Shown here in pieces: positions 21,862 to 32,555 of a stretch of 64,000 nucleotides of DNA. The stretch is from Eopsaltria australis (lineage: Eukaryota; Chordata; Aves; Passeriformes; Petroicidae). The notes beneath the pieces were generated by a model that saw only the letters and a program-made list of their open reading frames with translations, was not told the origin of the DNA and made no database searches. How positions within the stretch are numbered: position 1 is the first letter of the stretch; the number at the start of each line of letters is the position of its first letter. The DNA is taken from assembly GCA_034509425.1 (NCBI GenBank), contig JAVTVJ010000374.1, forward strand, positions 310,001 through 374,000, read 5' to 3'. The translations under genes were made by a program, and so were the position numbers.

Positions 21862-22445
21862 ACAGAATCACACAATCCTAGAGGGGTTTGCATTGGAAGG
21901 GACCTTTATAGGTCACCTGATTCCACCCCATTCCACCCCCTGTCATGGGCAAGGACGCCTTCCACTAAACCAGATTGTTTTAGGGCTCATCCTACCTGGC
22001 CTTGGACAATTCCAGGCATGGGGCAGCCACAGCTTCTCTGGGCAACTTATGCCAGTGTCCCAACACCCTCTGAGTAAAAATTTCTTCCTACATCTGGCCT
22101 AAATCCAGTCCCTTTTATTTTAAAAACATCACTCATTGTCCTGTCACAACAAGATCCTACAAAAATGATTGTCCCCATGTTTCTCATAAGCCCCTTTAGG
22201 CCCTGGAAAGGGCTCTGAGCTCTCCCTGGAGCCTTCTCCTGTCCAGGTGAGCACCCCCAGCTCTCCCAGCCTGGCTCCAGAGGGGCTCCAGCCCTGGAGC
22301 AGCATCAGGGCCTCCTCTGGGCTCTCTCCAGCAGCTCCAGGTCCTGCTGATGTTGGAATTCCCAGCTCTGCAGGTGGCATCTCACCTGAGCAGGGCAGAG
22401 GGGCAGAATCACCTCCCTTGACCTGTTCAAGCAGAATTTGATGCA
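21862..22445 (-). mobile_element. CR1 LINE, minus strand, ~585 bp
   Basis: 3' end at left ('cacagaatcacacaatcctagaggggtttgcattggaagggacc'). The body runs through 'tgtcatgggcaaggacgccttccactaaacc', 'gccttggacaattccaggcatggggcagccacagcttctctgggc', 'taaaaatttcttcctacatctggc' and 'cccctttaggccctggaaagggctctgagctctccctggagcc' to about 22445. Good-length CR1-B/F-like copy. Confidence 0.88.
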
Positions 22446-22869
22446 GCCCAGGCCATGATGGACATTTTGTCCAAATCTGGCTACTTCGTCTTCCAAGACT
22501 CCCTCTCCCCATCCCAGAACTTTTCAGCCATCTGAAACCCCAGGAATGCTGGAGAGGAACAGAGGCTTTTGGGGAGGATCCTCAGATTTGAGGGAAGGGG
22601 GAACAAGAAGAAAAGCAAGGGAGGATGAGCTGGTGCTCTGCATTAAAGGTGACAGGGCAGCAGAGCTGTGCAGGTGTCACTCTTGCTGTCCCCACTCTGT
22701 GAGGTGGAGGCCACCCCTGATTCCCAGGGGAAGCCTGGCAGGCTCTGGGCAGCTCCTGGCCGGGATCTGGGAGCTCCTTCCTTCAGACCCTGCTGGAGCC
22801 TGGTCACTCTGTGCCACCCTGCAGCACCTGCTGGGGATGGAACCGTTGGATGGAGCAGCCCTGGCAGGG
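22446..22869. other. Unique sequence, no gene seen
   Basis: GC-rich flank between the CR1 and the strongest candidate conserved element. 22446-22530 could be further CR1-derived sequence too diverged to be sure. Confidence 0.35.
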
Positions 22870-23690
22870 ATTTACATCCCTCGGAAAAATAATTATGGGA
22901 AGAAAAGTGCCGGTATTAATCGGAGCCTCCATTTAAAGATTAACCACAACAAATGTGTTGCATGCAGGAAGTTTATTTAACAATGCTCCCATTGTACACC
23001 CCGAGAGCGTGTTTGTCTTCATTAGTGCAGTAATTCATTATATGGCCTCTCTAACATTCAAATCAGAAGGAAGAATATTAAAAAAGTAATTATACTTTTC
23101 AAAGTAAAGCTTTATGGGTAAATTGTATGCAAATCGCTGTCTAAATCAGGGCGGCATATCTTAAGCAGATCTAAAAGTTGCAAAGGCTTCCACGGCATCA
23201 TTGATATGTAATCAACATAGATGTATGATTCTGCTCCTTACTTAGGCAAATTTGAATGGCAATCCTCAAGTAGGTAATTGGTATTTATCACAATGGCTGA
23301 TGGGGAGAAGCTATAATCTTGTTACGGGTGGGACCGGCCTGTCATAAATCAACCTGCTTGGAGGTTACTGCAAGACTCTGTCACATTTGGGTTTCCAGAT
23401 GCTTTTAATCACCTTTTTTAACCTTCACCTCGCCTGTAATATGGGCAAATAACCTTCAGGTCTTTGAAGGCCTGTTCTGCAGGTGTCAGTGTGTTCGGGG
23501 AAATAGCTGAGTGCCCTCACACCATTTGTCCACCCCGTGATGACAGCCCCTTTTCTCTAATCAAGATAGTTTAATGAGATTTTTTTTTCCTCCTTACTAA
23601 AATAGCGCTAGGAATAAAACATGAAATTGATCATTTATGTGCACCAGGGAAATCATGTCGTTTGGAAAATAATTTAACAGGATTGGATGG
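22870..23690. promoter_or_regulatory. Strong candidate conserved noncoding element (~0.8 kb)
   Basis: The longest repeat-free AT-rich block in the window, with stop codons in all frames and sharp GC-rich borders. Motifs visible: perfect POU octamer ATGCAAAT (23127-23134), 'gtaattatac', 'gcagtaattcattatatgg', 'gatatgtaatcaacatag', TCF/LEF-like CTTTGAA near 23463, 'ctctaatcaagatag', and 'ggaaaataatttaacagg'. This texture is typical of deeply conserved developmental enhancers flanking transcription-factor genes. I cannot name the target gene, and conservation was not measured. Confidence 0.6.
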
Positions 23691-24734
23691 TTCAGATTTA
23701 CTGCCCAAACTGCAATCAGCAGCTCTGGGGGCTGGGAAGGGAGAGCAGAGGGGCAGCCCAAAGCCTCCTGGGGAGCATGGATGGCTGGAGGACACCCACG
23801 CCCGTGGCCCTGGGGACTGATGTCCCCTGCCACCTCATCGTCCTTGTGAATCCATGCTGCTTCCCCAGGCATCAGGAGCTGTGTGCAGGTGCTGAAATCC
23901 CTCCCCCAGCTCCTGGGGATGCAGCAGCTGCCCCGGGGAGCCATGGGGTCAGGCTGGACCCTGGGATGGGGTCAGCTGGGGTATATGGGAGTGTGCAACT
24001 GCCTTTCCCCAAATTCATGCCCCCAGGTCCTGCTGGCTGTGACAGGGGTGCCCATGCAGCCCCCGTGTCCCTGCTGTCACACAGCACCAGGGTCCCTCAG
24101 AACTCTGAGGCTCAAATACTCAGCAGGGTTTTGGCTGACAGGTCAGGGCACCCCCAAACACCCCCAGAGGATTCACGAGCCAACAAATTTCCTGCAGGTG
24201 TCTCGGGGGGTCCCTGGCCACGCTGCTGAGGGACCACCAGCCCCATGTCCCCACCAGTCCCTGGGCATGAACACAAGCAGGAAAGTGCTTCTCCTCTGGG
24301 CACAAGGTGCCCAAGGTGCCCAGTTCTGCCCAACCCCAGGCACCAAACAGCCTGAGGGAAGCTGCTGCCAGGCTGGGGTCACCAAAGGGGAGCCAAGGGT
24401 CCCTCTGTTCCACACACTGTGACTTTTCTGCAACACCTGCCCAGCTCCTCCATGCTGGCAGCTCCCCTGGGCTCCTCCCAGCACAGATGTTGGCATTCCA
24501 GGTGTCCATCGGCATCTCTGCTTCTGCCAGGGAGATCCTTCAGTGCAGCCAGCCTGAGGATCGAGGGCGTGCAGGAATCTGTCAGCTCTGCACCCCCTCA
24601 GATCCCTGCTCTCTTCATCCCTCTGGCTGCTGGGTGGGTTTCCCCCTCCCTTTTGGGGCACACAAAAGCAGATACCCCACAAGACCTTGCTGCTGTTGCT
24701 GCTGGATAAGCAGAGCTGCATTTTGTGCCCCTGC
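23691..24734. other. Unique GC-rich sequence, no gene seen
   Basis: GC-rich DNA with overlapping open frames on both strands (up to 214 codons, no recognisable domain). No gene supported. Confidence 0.4.
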
Positions 24735-24806
24735 TCGTGGCAGGGGGCTGGAACTGGATGAGCTTTAGGGTCCCTTCCAACCCATACCATTCTGGGATTC
24801 TCTGAT
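24735..24806 (+). mobile_element. CR1 LINE 3' terminus
   Basis: 'tcgtggcagggggctggaactggatgagctttagggtcccttccaaccc' then 'ccattctgggattctctgatg'. Only the final ~70 bp of the element remains. It lies 14 bp from inverted-repeat arm A. Confidence 0.75.
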
Positions 24807-24819
24807 GTCCCAGGCAAAT

Positions 24820-24893
24820 GGTCTGTGGTGGCCCCACAGAGCCAGGGGGATGAGCAGGAGCCGACTGAGGTGCAGGTAGGAGGTGACAGGAGA
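24820..24893. repeat. 74-bp inverted repeat, arm A
   Basis: The reverse complement occurs at 26677-26750 with two mismatches in 74 bp by eye (about 97%), no indels, and abrupt loss of similarity on both sides. Each arm lies downstream of a plus-strand CR1 tail, but the arm itself is not CR1 that I recognise. Arm spacing is about 1.8 kb, so a transcript across it could fold into a long stem. Confidence 0.92.
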
Positions 24894-25069
24894 ACATGGG
24901 ACAGAGCTCATCCTGCCCAAACACCTCAGGCTGAGACCTTGCACTGATTTAGGGGAGAAGCAGACAGACCTGGGAGCGTTCAGGGAGGCTGACAGGGAAT
25001 CATGGCAGAGAAGAAAACAATTCAAGATGTCCAGAGTGACTGGAAGAGGATTCACAGCTGAAATAGGGG
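24894..25069. other. Unique sequence
   Basis: Short interval without recognised features. Confidence 0.35.
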
Positions 25070-25210
25070 TGAAATGGTTTCTGCTGGTTATTAATGCCGT
25101 GCTATTTGCTCCGTGTTATTAGCAGGAGATAACGTGCCGTGCAGAGGTGAAAAGCAGATACAGAAATGCACGCTGGAAATTCATCTCCTCCAGCACGAGG
25201 CAATTGCAGG
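25070..25210. promoter_or_regulatory. Candidate conserved noncoding element
   Basis: 'ctgctggttattaatgccgtgc', 'cgtgttattagcaggag' and 'gataacgtgccgtgcagagg' in a repeat-free AT-leaning block. Its neighbour at 25345 has the same texture, and a poly-T tract lies between them. Confidence 0.4.
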
Positions 25211-25298
25211 GCTGAGCTGGGGCACTGCTGAGCACCACAAGCCAGCAGAGATCTGAGCACTGGAAAAATGAACATTTTTTTTCACCCCCTTCCTTTCT

Positions 25299-25300
<2 letters not shown>

Positions 25301-25331
<31 letters not shown>
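25301..25331. repeat. Poly-T tract (31 T)
   Basis: Uninterrupted run of 31 T preceded by 'ttcctttcttc'. It could be the poly-A tail of a minus-strand retroposed sequence or a slippage tract. I see no gene-like sequence adjacent and no clear target-site duplication. Such tracts are prone to length error in assemblies. Confidence 0.95.
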
Positions 25332-25332
<1 letters not shown>

Positions 25333-25344
25333 GAAGGGGAAAGA

Positions 25345-25955
25345 GGTTACATTTTTCTGTGTCAGAAATACGCCGCGACACGAGGGAATCCATCAAATGA
25401 CACTGCGTGTCAGGTCATGTCACAACATCATTAAAACATTATATCTTGTTGATGAGGCTCTTGCCATCAATTCAGAGAGTGACTGATTTGATCTGCAAAA
25501 AGTGGAAGTTTTCTGTGCCCTGTTTGCAAGACAGCTGGCAGCTCCGTGAGAGGAAGCACTATTTCATATTCTATTTAGGGCATTAAGCCTTAATCCCATT
25601 AGAAGATTCATAGCATAGCCAGCTTCAGATAGAGAGATACTTCCATAGCTGGATGGATTTCTCCTGCAACACCTGCACCACATGCTACATGGAGCCATTT
25701 GGAAAAAAACAAACAAGCCCACGGTCTTCCCAGCTCCTCTCTGAGAGCTTATCTCTTCCTCTAATACAGTTTAGTGCCAGGTTTTATAGACTGCTCATGC
25801 TGTCGGGAATGTTTGCTGGTATTCTGTTAACTTGATGCTTGGCTGTTCCAACACTATTCATTTAGGGCAAGCATCTGGCATGTAGCAACAAGATGGCTGA
25901 TCGAATAAAATTAGGCAAGTTTATGTGATTAACCATAGCTGGGAGCCAGCACTGG
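25345..25955. promoter_or_regulatory. Strong candidate conserved noncoding element (~0.6 kb)
   Basis: Repeat-free AT-leaning block. Includes 'gcgtgtcaggtcatgtcacaac' (nuclear-receptor half-site AGGTCA), 'acatcattaaaacattatatc', 'gggcattaagccttaatccc' (TAATCC, bicoid/OTX-type), 'atttcatattctatttaggg', 'attctgttaacttgatgcttgg' and 'gtgattaaccatagctggg'. Stops in all frames. Conservation is inferred. Confidence 0.55.
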
Positions 25956-26329
25956 GCTCGGTTTGTGAGAGGTTGTGATGCATCCTGTGGGTTATTTATT
26001 GGGGAGAGCAAAGCTGTGTTCTCACGTCGGGGGAACCCAGGGAAACACACCTTTGGGGGGTGCTGACACGGCTGCCTGAGGGGGTTCTGGCAGCCCTGAG
26101 GCTGGGAGGAGGGAAAAGCCATGATGCTGCAGAGCAGGGGATGGTGCTGGCACAGCCTGGCTCTCTCTGACCCCTGCCTGATCCACATGGGAATTGGGAA
26201 CCTGGTTAGCAGGAACCTGTGTGAGCTCAGGATTCACATCCTTCATCCCCATCTCATACCTTGGTGCCAGAGCAGTGCCCCCCTCCCCCAGCTTGTTTAG
26301 CCCAGAGGATGATAAACCCAGAGAACAGA
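25956..26329. other. Unique sequence, no gene seen
   Basis: GC-neutral unique DNA leading into a CR1; nothing recognised. Confidence 0.4.
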
Positions 26330-26572
26330 AAGAGGCCAGGGTTAGATGAGATATCAGGAAGAAATTCTTCCCTGGGAGGGTGGGCAGGCCCTGGCACAGG
26401 GTGCCCAGAGAAGCTGTGGCTGCCCCTGGATCCCTGGCAGTGTCCAAGGCCAGGTTGGAGGGGGCTTGGAGCAGCCTGGGACAGTGGAAGGTGTCCCTGC
26501 CCATGGCAGGGGGTGGAATTGGATGGTGTTTAAGGTCTTTTCTAACCCAAACCCCTCTGTGATTCTCTGCCT
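26330..26572 (+). mobile_element. CR1 LINE 3' end
   Basis: 'aggccagggttagatgagatatcaggaagaaattcttccctgggag' through 'gctgtggctgcccctggatccctggcagtgtccaaggcc' to 'aaggtcttttctaacccaaacccctctgtgattctct'. The most common CR1 type in this window (compare 40318 and 42235). Confidence 0.87.
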
Positions 26573-26676
26573 CCTCTGCCTTGGTTTGGTGTGACAGCAG
26601 GGGACAGCCCCAGCCCTGATCCTGAGGGGGATTAAGCACTTCCAAAGCTGCAGCCCTGCTCTGGGGGGGCACAGTG

Positions 26677-26750
26677 TCTCCTGTCACCTCCTACCTGCAC
26701 CTCAGTGGGCTCCTGCTCATCACCCTGGCTCTGTGGGGCCACCACAGACC
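26677..26750. repeat. 74-bp inverted repeat, arm B
   Basis: Reverse complement of 24820-24893. Mismatches are one in the 'cagggGgatgagc/cagggTgatgagc' segment and one in 'gagccGact/gagccCact'. Both arms contain the same peptide-coding potential in opposite strands (reads SPVTSYLHLS), which reflects the duplication and not a gene. Confidence 0.92.
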
Positions 26751-27229
26751 CTGGACTGGAGATTCCCATGGATCCCTCTGGCCAGATGAAGAGCTGCTTT
26801 TGGCCCCTCGCTGCTCTGCATCCCAGTGGCTGAGCTGCTGTTTGAACTGGGAGCCCTGATGCTGCTGGGAGAGCCAGCTGTGAGGGGGCCAGGGTGCTGA
26901 GCTGTCCTCAGGATGCCACATCCACAGCACAGGAAAATTGTGTCCCAAATTATGCTGCCCCAAACGTGCCAGCAGTGCTGGGGTGCAGAGCAGTGTGCTC
27001 TGTCCTGGCAGATTTGCTGGGGAAGGTCAGTGTGGCCATCTCCTGCCAGCCAACCCCCCAGGTTCTGGGGGACAGTGCAGGCAGTGTGGGATCTGTGCTC
27101 TCTGCAGGCCTGGAGGTGTCTGTAACTCAGGCACGGGGCAGAGAAATGGGTTACCAAAAAGTTAGAACTCAAGAAGGAAAGCAAAAGTACAGTCTGAGCT
27201 GAACCCTGAGGTCCTGCCAAGCTCTGGCT
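26751..27229. other. Unique sequence, no gene seen
   Basis: GC-neutral unique DNA after inverted-repeat arm B. Nothing recognised. Confidence 0.4.
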
Positions 27230-27420
27230 GTTTAATGTTGCTTTTGTGCCATTGCAGTGCTTACCACAGTTCAACAGAATCTGAAGGAAAAAGTCATCCT
27301 GAGCTGAGGAATGAAGCACTTGTGCTGCTGTTAAATTATAATTCCCATTTATCCCTTTCTTGCAGAAAGTTTTCTTTTTGAGGTATGGCCATTTGCAGGA
27401 TTAAAAAAGAGGGTGGAAAA
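27230..27420. promoter_or_regulatory. Weak candidate conserved element
   Basis: AT-leaning, repeat-free: 'ctgctgttaaattataattcccatttatcc' and 'tttgcaggattaaaaaagagg'. Confidence 0.3.
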
Positions 27421-27489
27421 ACCCTCCAGTGCGTGGTCCCAGCTCTGCATCTCCCCGGGTCTGTGTCGGTGTTGTGTGTGTCAGGAAGT

Positions 27490-27675
27490 GCAGCATCACC
27501 TGCCACGCAATAGAGCCGTGATTGATAAGTGTGTAACAACCCTGACCCAGAAAACCACACCTGCAATCTTCCCCTGATGAGCTCTGCCTGCATCAGGCCC
27601 ATCCGAGTGGTTAAATGCCTCACTGGTCTTTAAAGCAGCCAATTGACCCAGCTGAGATGAGATGAGATGAGATGG
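27490..27675. promoter_or_regulatory. Weak candidate element ending in a GAGAT repeat
   Basis: 'gccgtgattgataagtgtgtaac' and 'agtggttaaatgcctcactgg' in low-repeat sequence, followed by a short (GAGAT)n run at 27654-27675 (about 4.4 copies). Confidence 0.3.
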
Positions 27676-28039
27676 TGCTGCCGAGGTTGCTGGGGAGCTC
27701 TGGGTCAGGGCAGCCCCGTGGTTCTGCCCCACCTGTGGCTCTCTGGGGTGTCCACCCACAGGTCACATCTCCACAGTGTGCTCCACTCTCCATCCCAGCC
27801 CTTTCCCCATCTCCCCAGGACACCCCTGGTCCCAGGCACAGCCCCCACCCTGCAGCCAGAACTAGGAAACAAGGATTTTCCAAGTGACATCAAACACTGG
27901 CCAAGAATTTTTAAATAAACCCCAAAATCAGCTCTTTTCTCATTTATTACGAAGGAACCAGCTGTGTGCCAAGCCCTGTGCTGGGCTCTGTCTGTCTGTC
28001 TGTCTGCCTCCCTGTCTCCCCCAGCCCTCTGACTCGCTT
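27676..28039. other. Unique sequence with a short CTGT run
   Basis: A (CTGT)n stretch of about five units lies at 27988-28008. Otherwise unremarkable. Confidence 0.5.
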
Positions 28040-28375
28040 ATCTATTTACCTATCTATTTACATGTATTTCTTTTCCCAGTGAATTATGTCAGGGAGGCAG
28101 TAAAGTGTTATGTATTTGCAAGCCCCATAATCTTTAAAAGCACAGTGATGCATGCTCCAGATGAGAAAAGAGCCTCCATCCAGTATGTTAATAGATAGCA
28201 TTAGGGCAATAATGAAAAGCACTTGAGACAAGTAAGCCCCTATCAAAAGCTGAGTAATAGAGATGCACAGAATGAATCACAATGCACCTCCTCTGCAAAA
28301 GATATTAAGACGTCTGCTTTAGTGCAGGGTCTATTCACTCCAACAGCTGCTTCATTTCTCTGATTAAAACGGGAG
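28040..28375. promoter_or_regulatory. Strong candidate conserved noncoding element
   Basis: AT-rich, repeat-free, stops in all frames: 'gcttatctatttacctatc', 'ataatctttaaaagcacag', 'gtatgttaatagatagcattagg', 'gggcaataatgaaaagcac', 'gagtaatagagatgcac', 'aagatattaagacgtctgc' and 'ctctgattaaaacggg'. A dense CpG cluster follows directly at 28425-28525. Confidence 0.55.
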
Positions 28376-28424
28376 TGGGGAGAGCTTTTCCAGCCATTTC
28401 CCCTTTTCTGCAGCGCCTCACCCA

Positions 28425-28525
28425 CGGGCAGACACCCACGCCGTGCCCACTGCGGGGCTGGGGCACCCCGGGCACGCCGGGGGCAGGACACACGCACGGC
28501 GCACGCGAGGACACGAGCGACGCAG
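28425..28525. promoter_or_regulatory. Small CpG cluster
   Basis: About a dozen CpGs in 100 bp ('cacgccgtgcccactgcggg', 'gcacgccgggggcagg', 'cacgcacggcgcacgcgagg'), unusual against CpG-poor surroundings. It is too short for a classical CpG island and no exon is seen next to it. Confidence 0.45.
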
Positions 28526-28532
28526 GCACATT

Positions 28533-28556
28533 GTCACACTGTCACACTGTCACACT
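28533..28556. repeat. Short 8-bp tandem repeat (GTCACACT)3
   Basis: Three exact copies followed by 'gtgacac', which gives a small inverted TGTCACAC/GTGTGACA-like symmetry. Confidence 0.85.
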
Positions 28557-30311
28557 GTGACACACGCACGGTGACACAGACGGATGGGGACTGCAGCAGC
28601 TGCGTGTGCAGCGCTCCCAGGCTCCACCAGGCACCTTCCGGCTTGCATTTTGGCCGGGCATTTGGGGCACAGACTTCCTCCTAAATATTTGCACTAAACC
28701 AGGACACCAGTGTACGTGGGAACAACCAAAAACACACCACACATGGACATGTGGCACACTCAGGGCATCCCTGGGATTCTGACACCCATCCCCACCACAG
28801 GTCCAGTACTCCCACCCCAGGGTTGTCTGTAGCCACCGTGGGGATCTGGGCTGGGCTGTAGAGAGCCTCTCCCCCAGCAGGGACAGCCATGCCTTGTGTG
28901 CAGAGAGGAAGGGAAGGCAGACAGGCTGAGGGGTGCAGGAGGAGATGAGGGTCAGGGATCTGGGATGCAGGACAGCCTCACTGGGAGATCAGCCAGCAGC
29001 CATGGACGGGGGAGGTGGAGGTGTTGGCACTACAGGAGGGTCCAGCCCTGGTGGGACCCTGCTGGAGGCACTGAATGCAGAGGAGGGAAATGCCCTGTGA
29101 GGGCTCTCCTGATGGACCCATGGCTACCTTATCCACCAGCAAGTGTTTGATGCCTTTGTTAAAGCTGGAGACACCAGCTGGGAGCATCACTCCAAGACAC
29201 CAGCCAAGTGCCAGGCTCTGCTCTGATGTCCCAGTGGGAAGGGAGCAACACCCAGCCTTTGCCATGAGTCCTGCAGGCTCCAGAGCAGGAGCGTGCGCAG
29301 GTTGGAGCCGAGGTCTGAGCCAGGGGCATCTCCTGCTGCGCCAGGCAGGGCTCTGGCCGTGCTGAGGGGCCCTGGACACACCCTGCTGGGGTCCAAAGGA
29401 GCTCTCTGCTCCTCCACATCCACGGCTGAGAAGCTGGGGGGCTGCAAGCTGGTGATGCTGAGGGTGTTCCTGGGATAACCCTCACTCACAAGGCCTGTCC
29501 CCATCCCACTGCTTCCCCAGGGCACAGCACACATGGACCAGCCTCTCCAAATGCACATTACCAATTACAGCAACCCCCCTGCATGGACCCCGGTGCTGTA
29601 GCAAGAGCAGGAGATGAGACAAACACCAGGAGCAGCAGCCTGACAGCAGCTGACAGCCATAAGCAGCTGGGATATTCCACCTGTGGCCAGCTTAGTCCCA
29701 TTTCTGTTTACCAAAGACACACTCAAGGGTAAATCCCTCTGCCCTGGCCACTGTGGGCTTTCACACCTTCCCCACCAGCACCTGGAGAGGGCTGGGGTTG
29801 CAGGAGCTGAGGATCAAAGCCTGGCTCATCCCGGTAGCTCCCATCCTTGGCACTGTGGGTGCATCACTGGCCCGAGCTCTGCTGGCCCCCTCCCTCCCCC
29901 TGCTCGCCCACATTTCTTCCTCAGATTTTGGAAGCAGCAGCAGCCAGGAAGAGCAGATGGGCACTGGTGATGACAAAAGTGCCTCTGGCTGCAGCAGGGA
30001 ATAGACCCAGGGAGTGAAAAGCCCCCTGGCAAGGGGGAGAGGGCTGGGGAGCAGCAGAGGACTGAGAGGATGGTTCCATATCCAGGTCTTGCAGCCACCA
30101 CCTCTGCTGTCCCCAATGCCCAGGCAGCTGCTGCTGGGCTCCCACAAGACTTGTGCAACAAGGAGAGAGGAAGCCACTGAGGAAAGCTGCCCTGATGAGA
30201 AGCCAGAGCAATGCCAGAGCCCAGTGAGAAACAGAAGCAGCACTGCTGTGTGTTGGCACAGAAAAGAGAGAAAGCTGGACAGGCACAGCCCGGGCTCTGC
30301 ACTGCACTGTC
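28557..30311. other. Unique GC-rich sequence, no gene seen
   Basis: No recognised repeat. Several overlapping open frames of 100-275 codons on opposite strands have low-information composition and no domain. I see no RNA gene. Confidence 0.4.
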
Positions 30312-30455
30312 ACATCCCCAGGGCAGTGGTGGGAGTCCCCAGCCCTGGAAGTGTTCAAAAAACAAGTGGAGTAGCATTTTGTGGTGTGGTCCAGTGGGAA
30401 TGGGGGGAATTCGGGCAAAGTTTGGAACTGATGATCTTTCCCAGGTGCCAACCCC
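30312..30455 (+). mobile_element. Diverged CR1 LINE fragment
   Basis: 'ccccagggcagtggtgggagtccccagccctggaagtgttcaaaaaacaagtgg' followed by 'aaagtttggaactgatgatctttccc' corresponds to the CR1 3' region, but the terminal tail is missing or decayed. Confidence 0.7.
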
Positions 30456-31214
30456 TGCCCAAAGCCAAGCTTGCTGTGCTCAGTTGTCCCCGTGGTCCCT
30501 GCTGAGCCATCATCTTTGTGCCATGCTCTCAGGGTGTGATGTGGCTCTCCAGACTTTCTCAGCCTCTCTCCATGCTGCTCCCTGGCCTCACCCTCTGTGT
30601 GTCCCAGGCCATTTCCCACTGTCCTGGGCAGAGTGTGCCTGCAGGTCCTGTGAGGGAAATGAAATGCAGCCTGGGAGCAGCCAGGAGCTGAAGGGACAGA
30701 GAAGGGAGACCCCCAGAGTGGATGAGGAAAACCAGGGGGAGGAAGCACCTAATGTGGTGTTTACAAAGCTCCTGAAGATGGTCCAGGTGCAACCACACAT
30801 CTGTGGGGTCTGGTTGGGTACGGTCCCCCTGGGGCGCTGAGCAGCTGCGGTGGCAGAGCTTCCCCAGACCCTGGCTCCGTGAGCTCCCAGCATCAGCCGT
30901 GACCAAGCTGGACACGAGGCATGTAAATCCTGGGGAGACGGGAGAAGATCTGGCAGGGCATCAAAGGGCTGCAGCTGGAGAGCCCAACGTGAGCAGTTTG
31001 ACAGCAGCCACTCGCTGTGTGCAGGGCACCAAGGCTCCCCACGGCCGCCTCTCTGATGTGTTTGCCACCAGCAACCAGCACGGGCACTGCCAGGCCCCTC
31101 GGCGGTCCTGGGAGCCACCAGCAGCACAAAACCCCTGACACACCAGGGAGGAGGCTGCCATCGCCACTGGCACCTCCGAGCTCGTTGCCAGATGCCCAGG
31201 AAAAGGCAGCGAGG
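30456..31214. other. Unique GC-rich sequence, no gene seen
   Basis: GC-rich DNA following a decayed CR1. Overlapping frames on both strands, no recognised repeat or domain. Confidence 0.4.
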
Positions 31215-31375
31215 CCTCAGCAGGGAGCTCCAAGCGCCGCGTCTGCTGCTGCCTGCCAAAATTAACATCACTGACAAAAGGCATGATCCTGAAATTGCAC
31301 CACCAAACAGATGGATTGCTGGAGAATGGGAGGCCTCGTAATGGAAAAGATGAGTAATTCAAGGAGAGAGCGTGG
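31215..31375. promoter_or_regulatory. Candidate conserved element
   Basis: 'gccaaaattaacatcactgac', 'ggcatgatcctgaaattgcacc' and 'agatgagtaattcaaggag' in a low-GC pocket of GC-rich DNA. A 290-codon minus-strand frame crosses it; I regard that frame as chance. Confidence 0.35.
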
Positions 31376-32157
31376 TGCCAGCGATCCAAGAGCTTGGCTG
31401 CTGCAGCAGGCTGGGAACCTGGAGTGCTGCCTGTGGCAGGGCTGGATTCCTCTGGCTCCCCAGCAGAACCTGCCTGCACGGTGCTCGCGGGCTCCTGCCG
31501 GCCACCGGCGCTGGGGACATGGCATGGGGCACAGTGCCACGGCTGGCTCTGCTGCTGGGTACAATCCTGTGCCACGGCAGCCCTGCCCACGCTGCCCCAA
31601 GGAGAGCTGGAGCACTGGTGAGGGCATCGAGGTGGCCCTGGAGCAGTTGTGCTGCAGGGATTGCTCCAGAACCCCGGCCATTCCCGCTGCAGGAATGTGC
31701 AGGATATCCAGCCGGCTTCTGTCCAGCAAAGAGGGGAAATAGGAGTGCCTTTGTGTAGCTCCACTTCAAACATGGCAATGAAACACATCCCAAAAAGGCC
31801 CTCTGAGCCCCCAGTTCTCAGCAAAACCCTCACCCTGAGCCCTGTGAGGGCTGGCTCATTCCTTCTCCATGAAGTGACTCACGGGAGGATCCGAGAAACT
31901 CTGACTTTCTTCTGGCACTGAGCCACAAGATGGATGAGAAAAGGGACACGCTCCCTCCTCTAGCTACTGCTGCCCTGGCTGTCCAGGAGTGTCCTTGTGC
32001 AGCCTGTGGGGTCGTGCCAGGGGCTGGGATCCATCGCCCAGTGCTCACGGGTCACACAGATCCTGCCAGCACAGCTCCTGATTGTGCAGTCAGAGCAGAA
32101 GAACAGGCACAGCCCCTCTAACAGAGCCAGGATCTCACCTTGCTGCCACCCCGCAGC
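31376..32157. other. Unique GC-rich sequence, no gene seen
   Basis: GC-rich sequence with antisense-overlapping open frames. No recognised repeat or exon. Confidence 0.4.
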
Positions 32158-32345
32158 TCTCCCTGCCCTGTCATTAGACCTGGGATTATTAATTGTTCTT
32201 TTTCTTTTTTTAAGCACAAATGTACTGAAATCATCCACTTGTCAGGGCTATAACCGCGGTGATGCAAATGTGACACAGCAGGCTTGTACTGGGCACTGAA
32301 ATTCAAATTAATGGGAAAAAATGAGCTTGCTGGTTTTTTGGCAGA
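32158..32345. promoter_or_regulatory. Candidate conserved noncoding element
   Basis: 'gacctgggattattaattgttc', 'taaccgcggtgatgcaaatgtg' and 'gaaattcaaattaatggg'. Repeat-free and AT-leaning. Confidence 0.45.
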
Positions 32346-32555
32346 AGACCTGGGCTGTTGGTGTTGTCCAGTGCCCTGAGGCCGTGCTGGGTCCCACGGG
32401 GACACCAGGACCAGGGCTCAGCTGGACATGGAGTGACCCTGCAGCCACTGCTGGGCCCAGCCTGCTCAGCTCCCTGCAAGTCCCGTCTGACACACTGGGG
32501 GAGTTTAGGCAGTTCAGCATTTCAGCTGCTGGAAGAAAAAAAAAAGGCAGGAAAA

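Noticed and set aside
25301..25331. Poly-T as the tail of a retroposed pseudogene on the minus strand
   Set aside because: No gene-like sequence adjoins the tract on the side expected, and no target-site duplication was found.
30961..31833. 290-codon minus-strand open frame
   Set aside because: Composition shifts abruptly where it crosses a low-GC conserved-looking block, and overlapping plus-strand frames are equally open. No family recognised.
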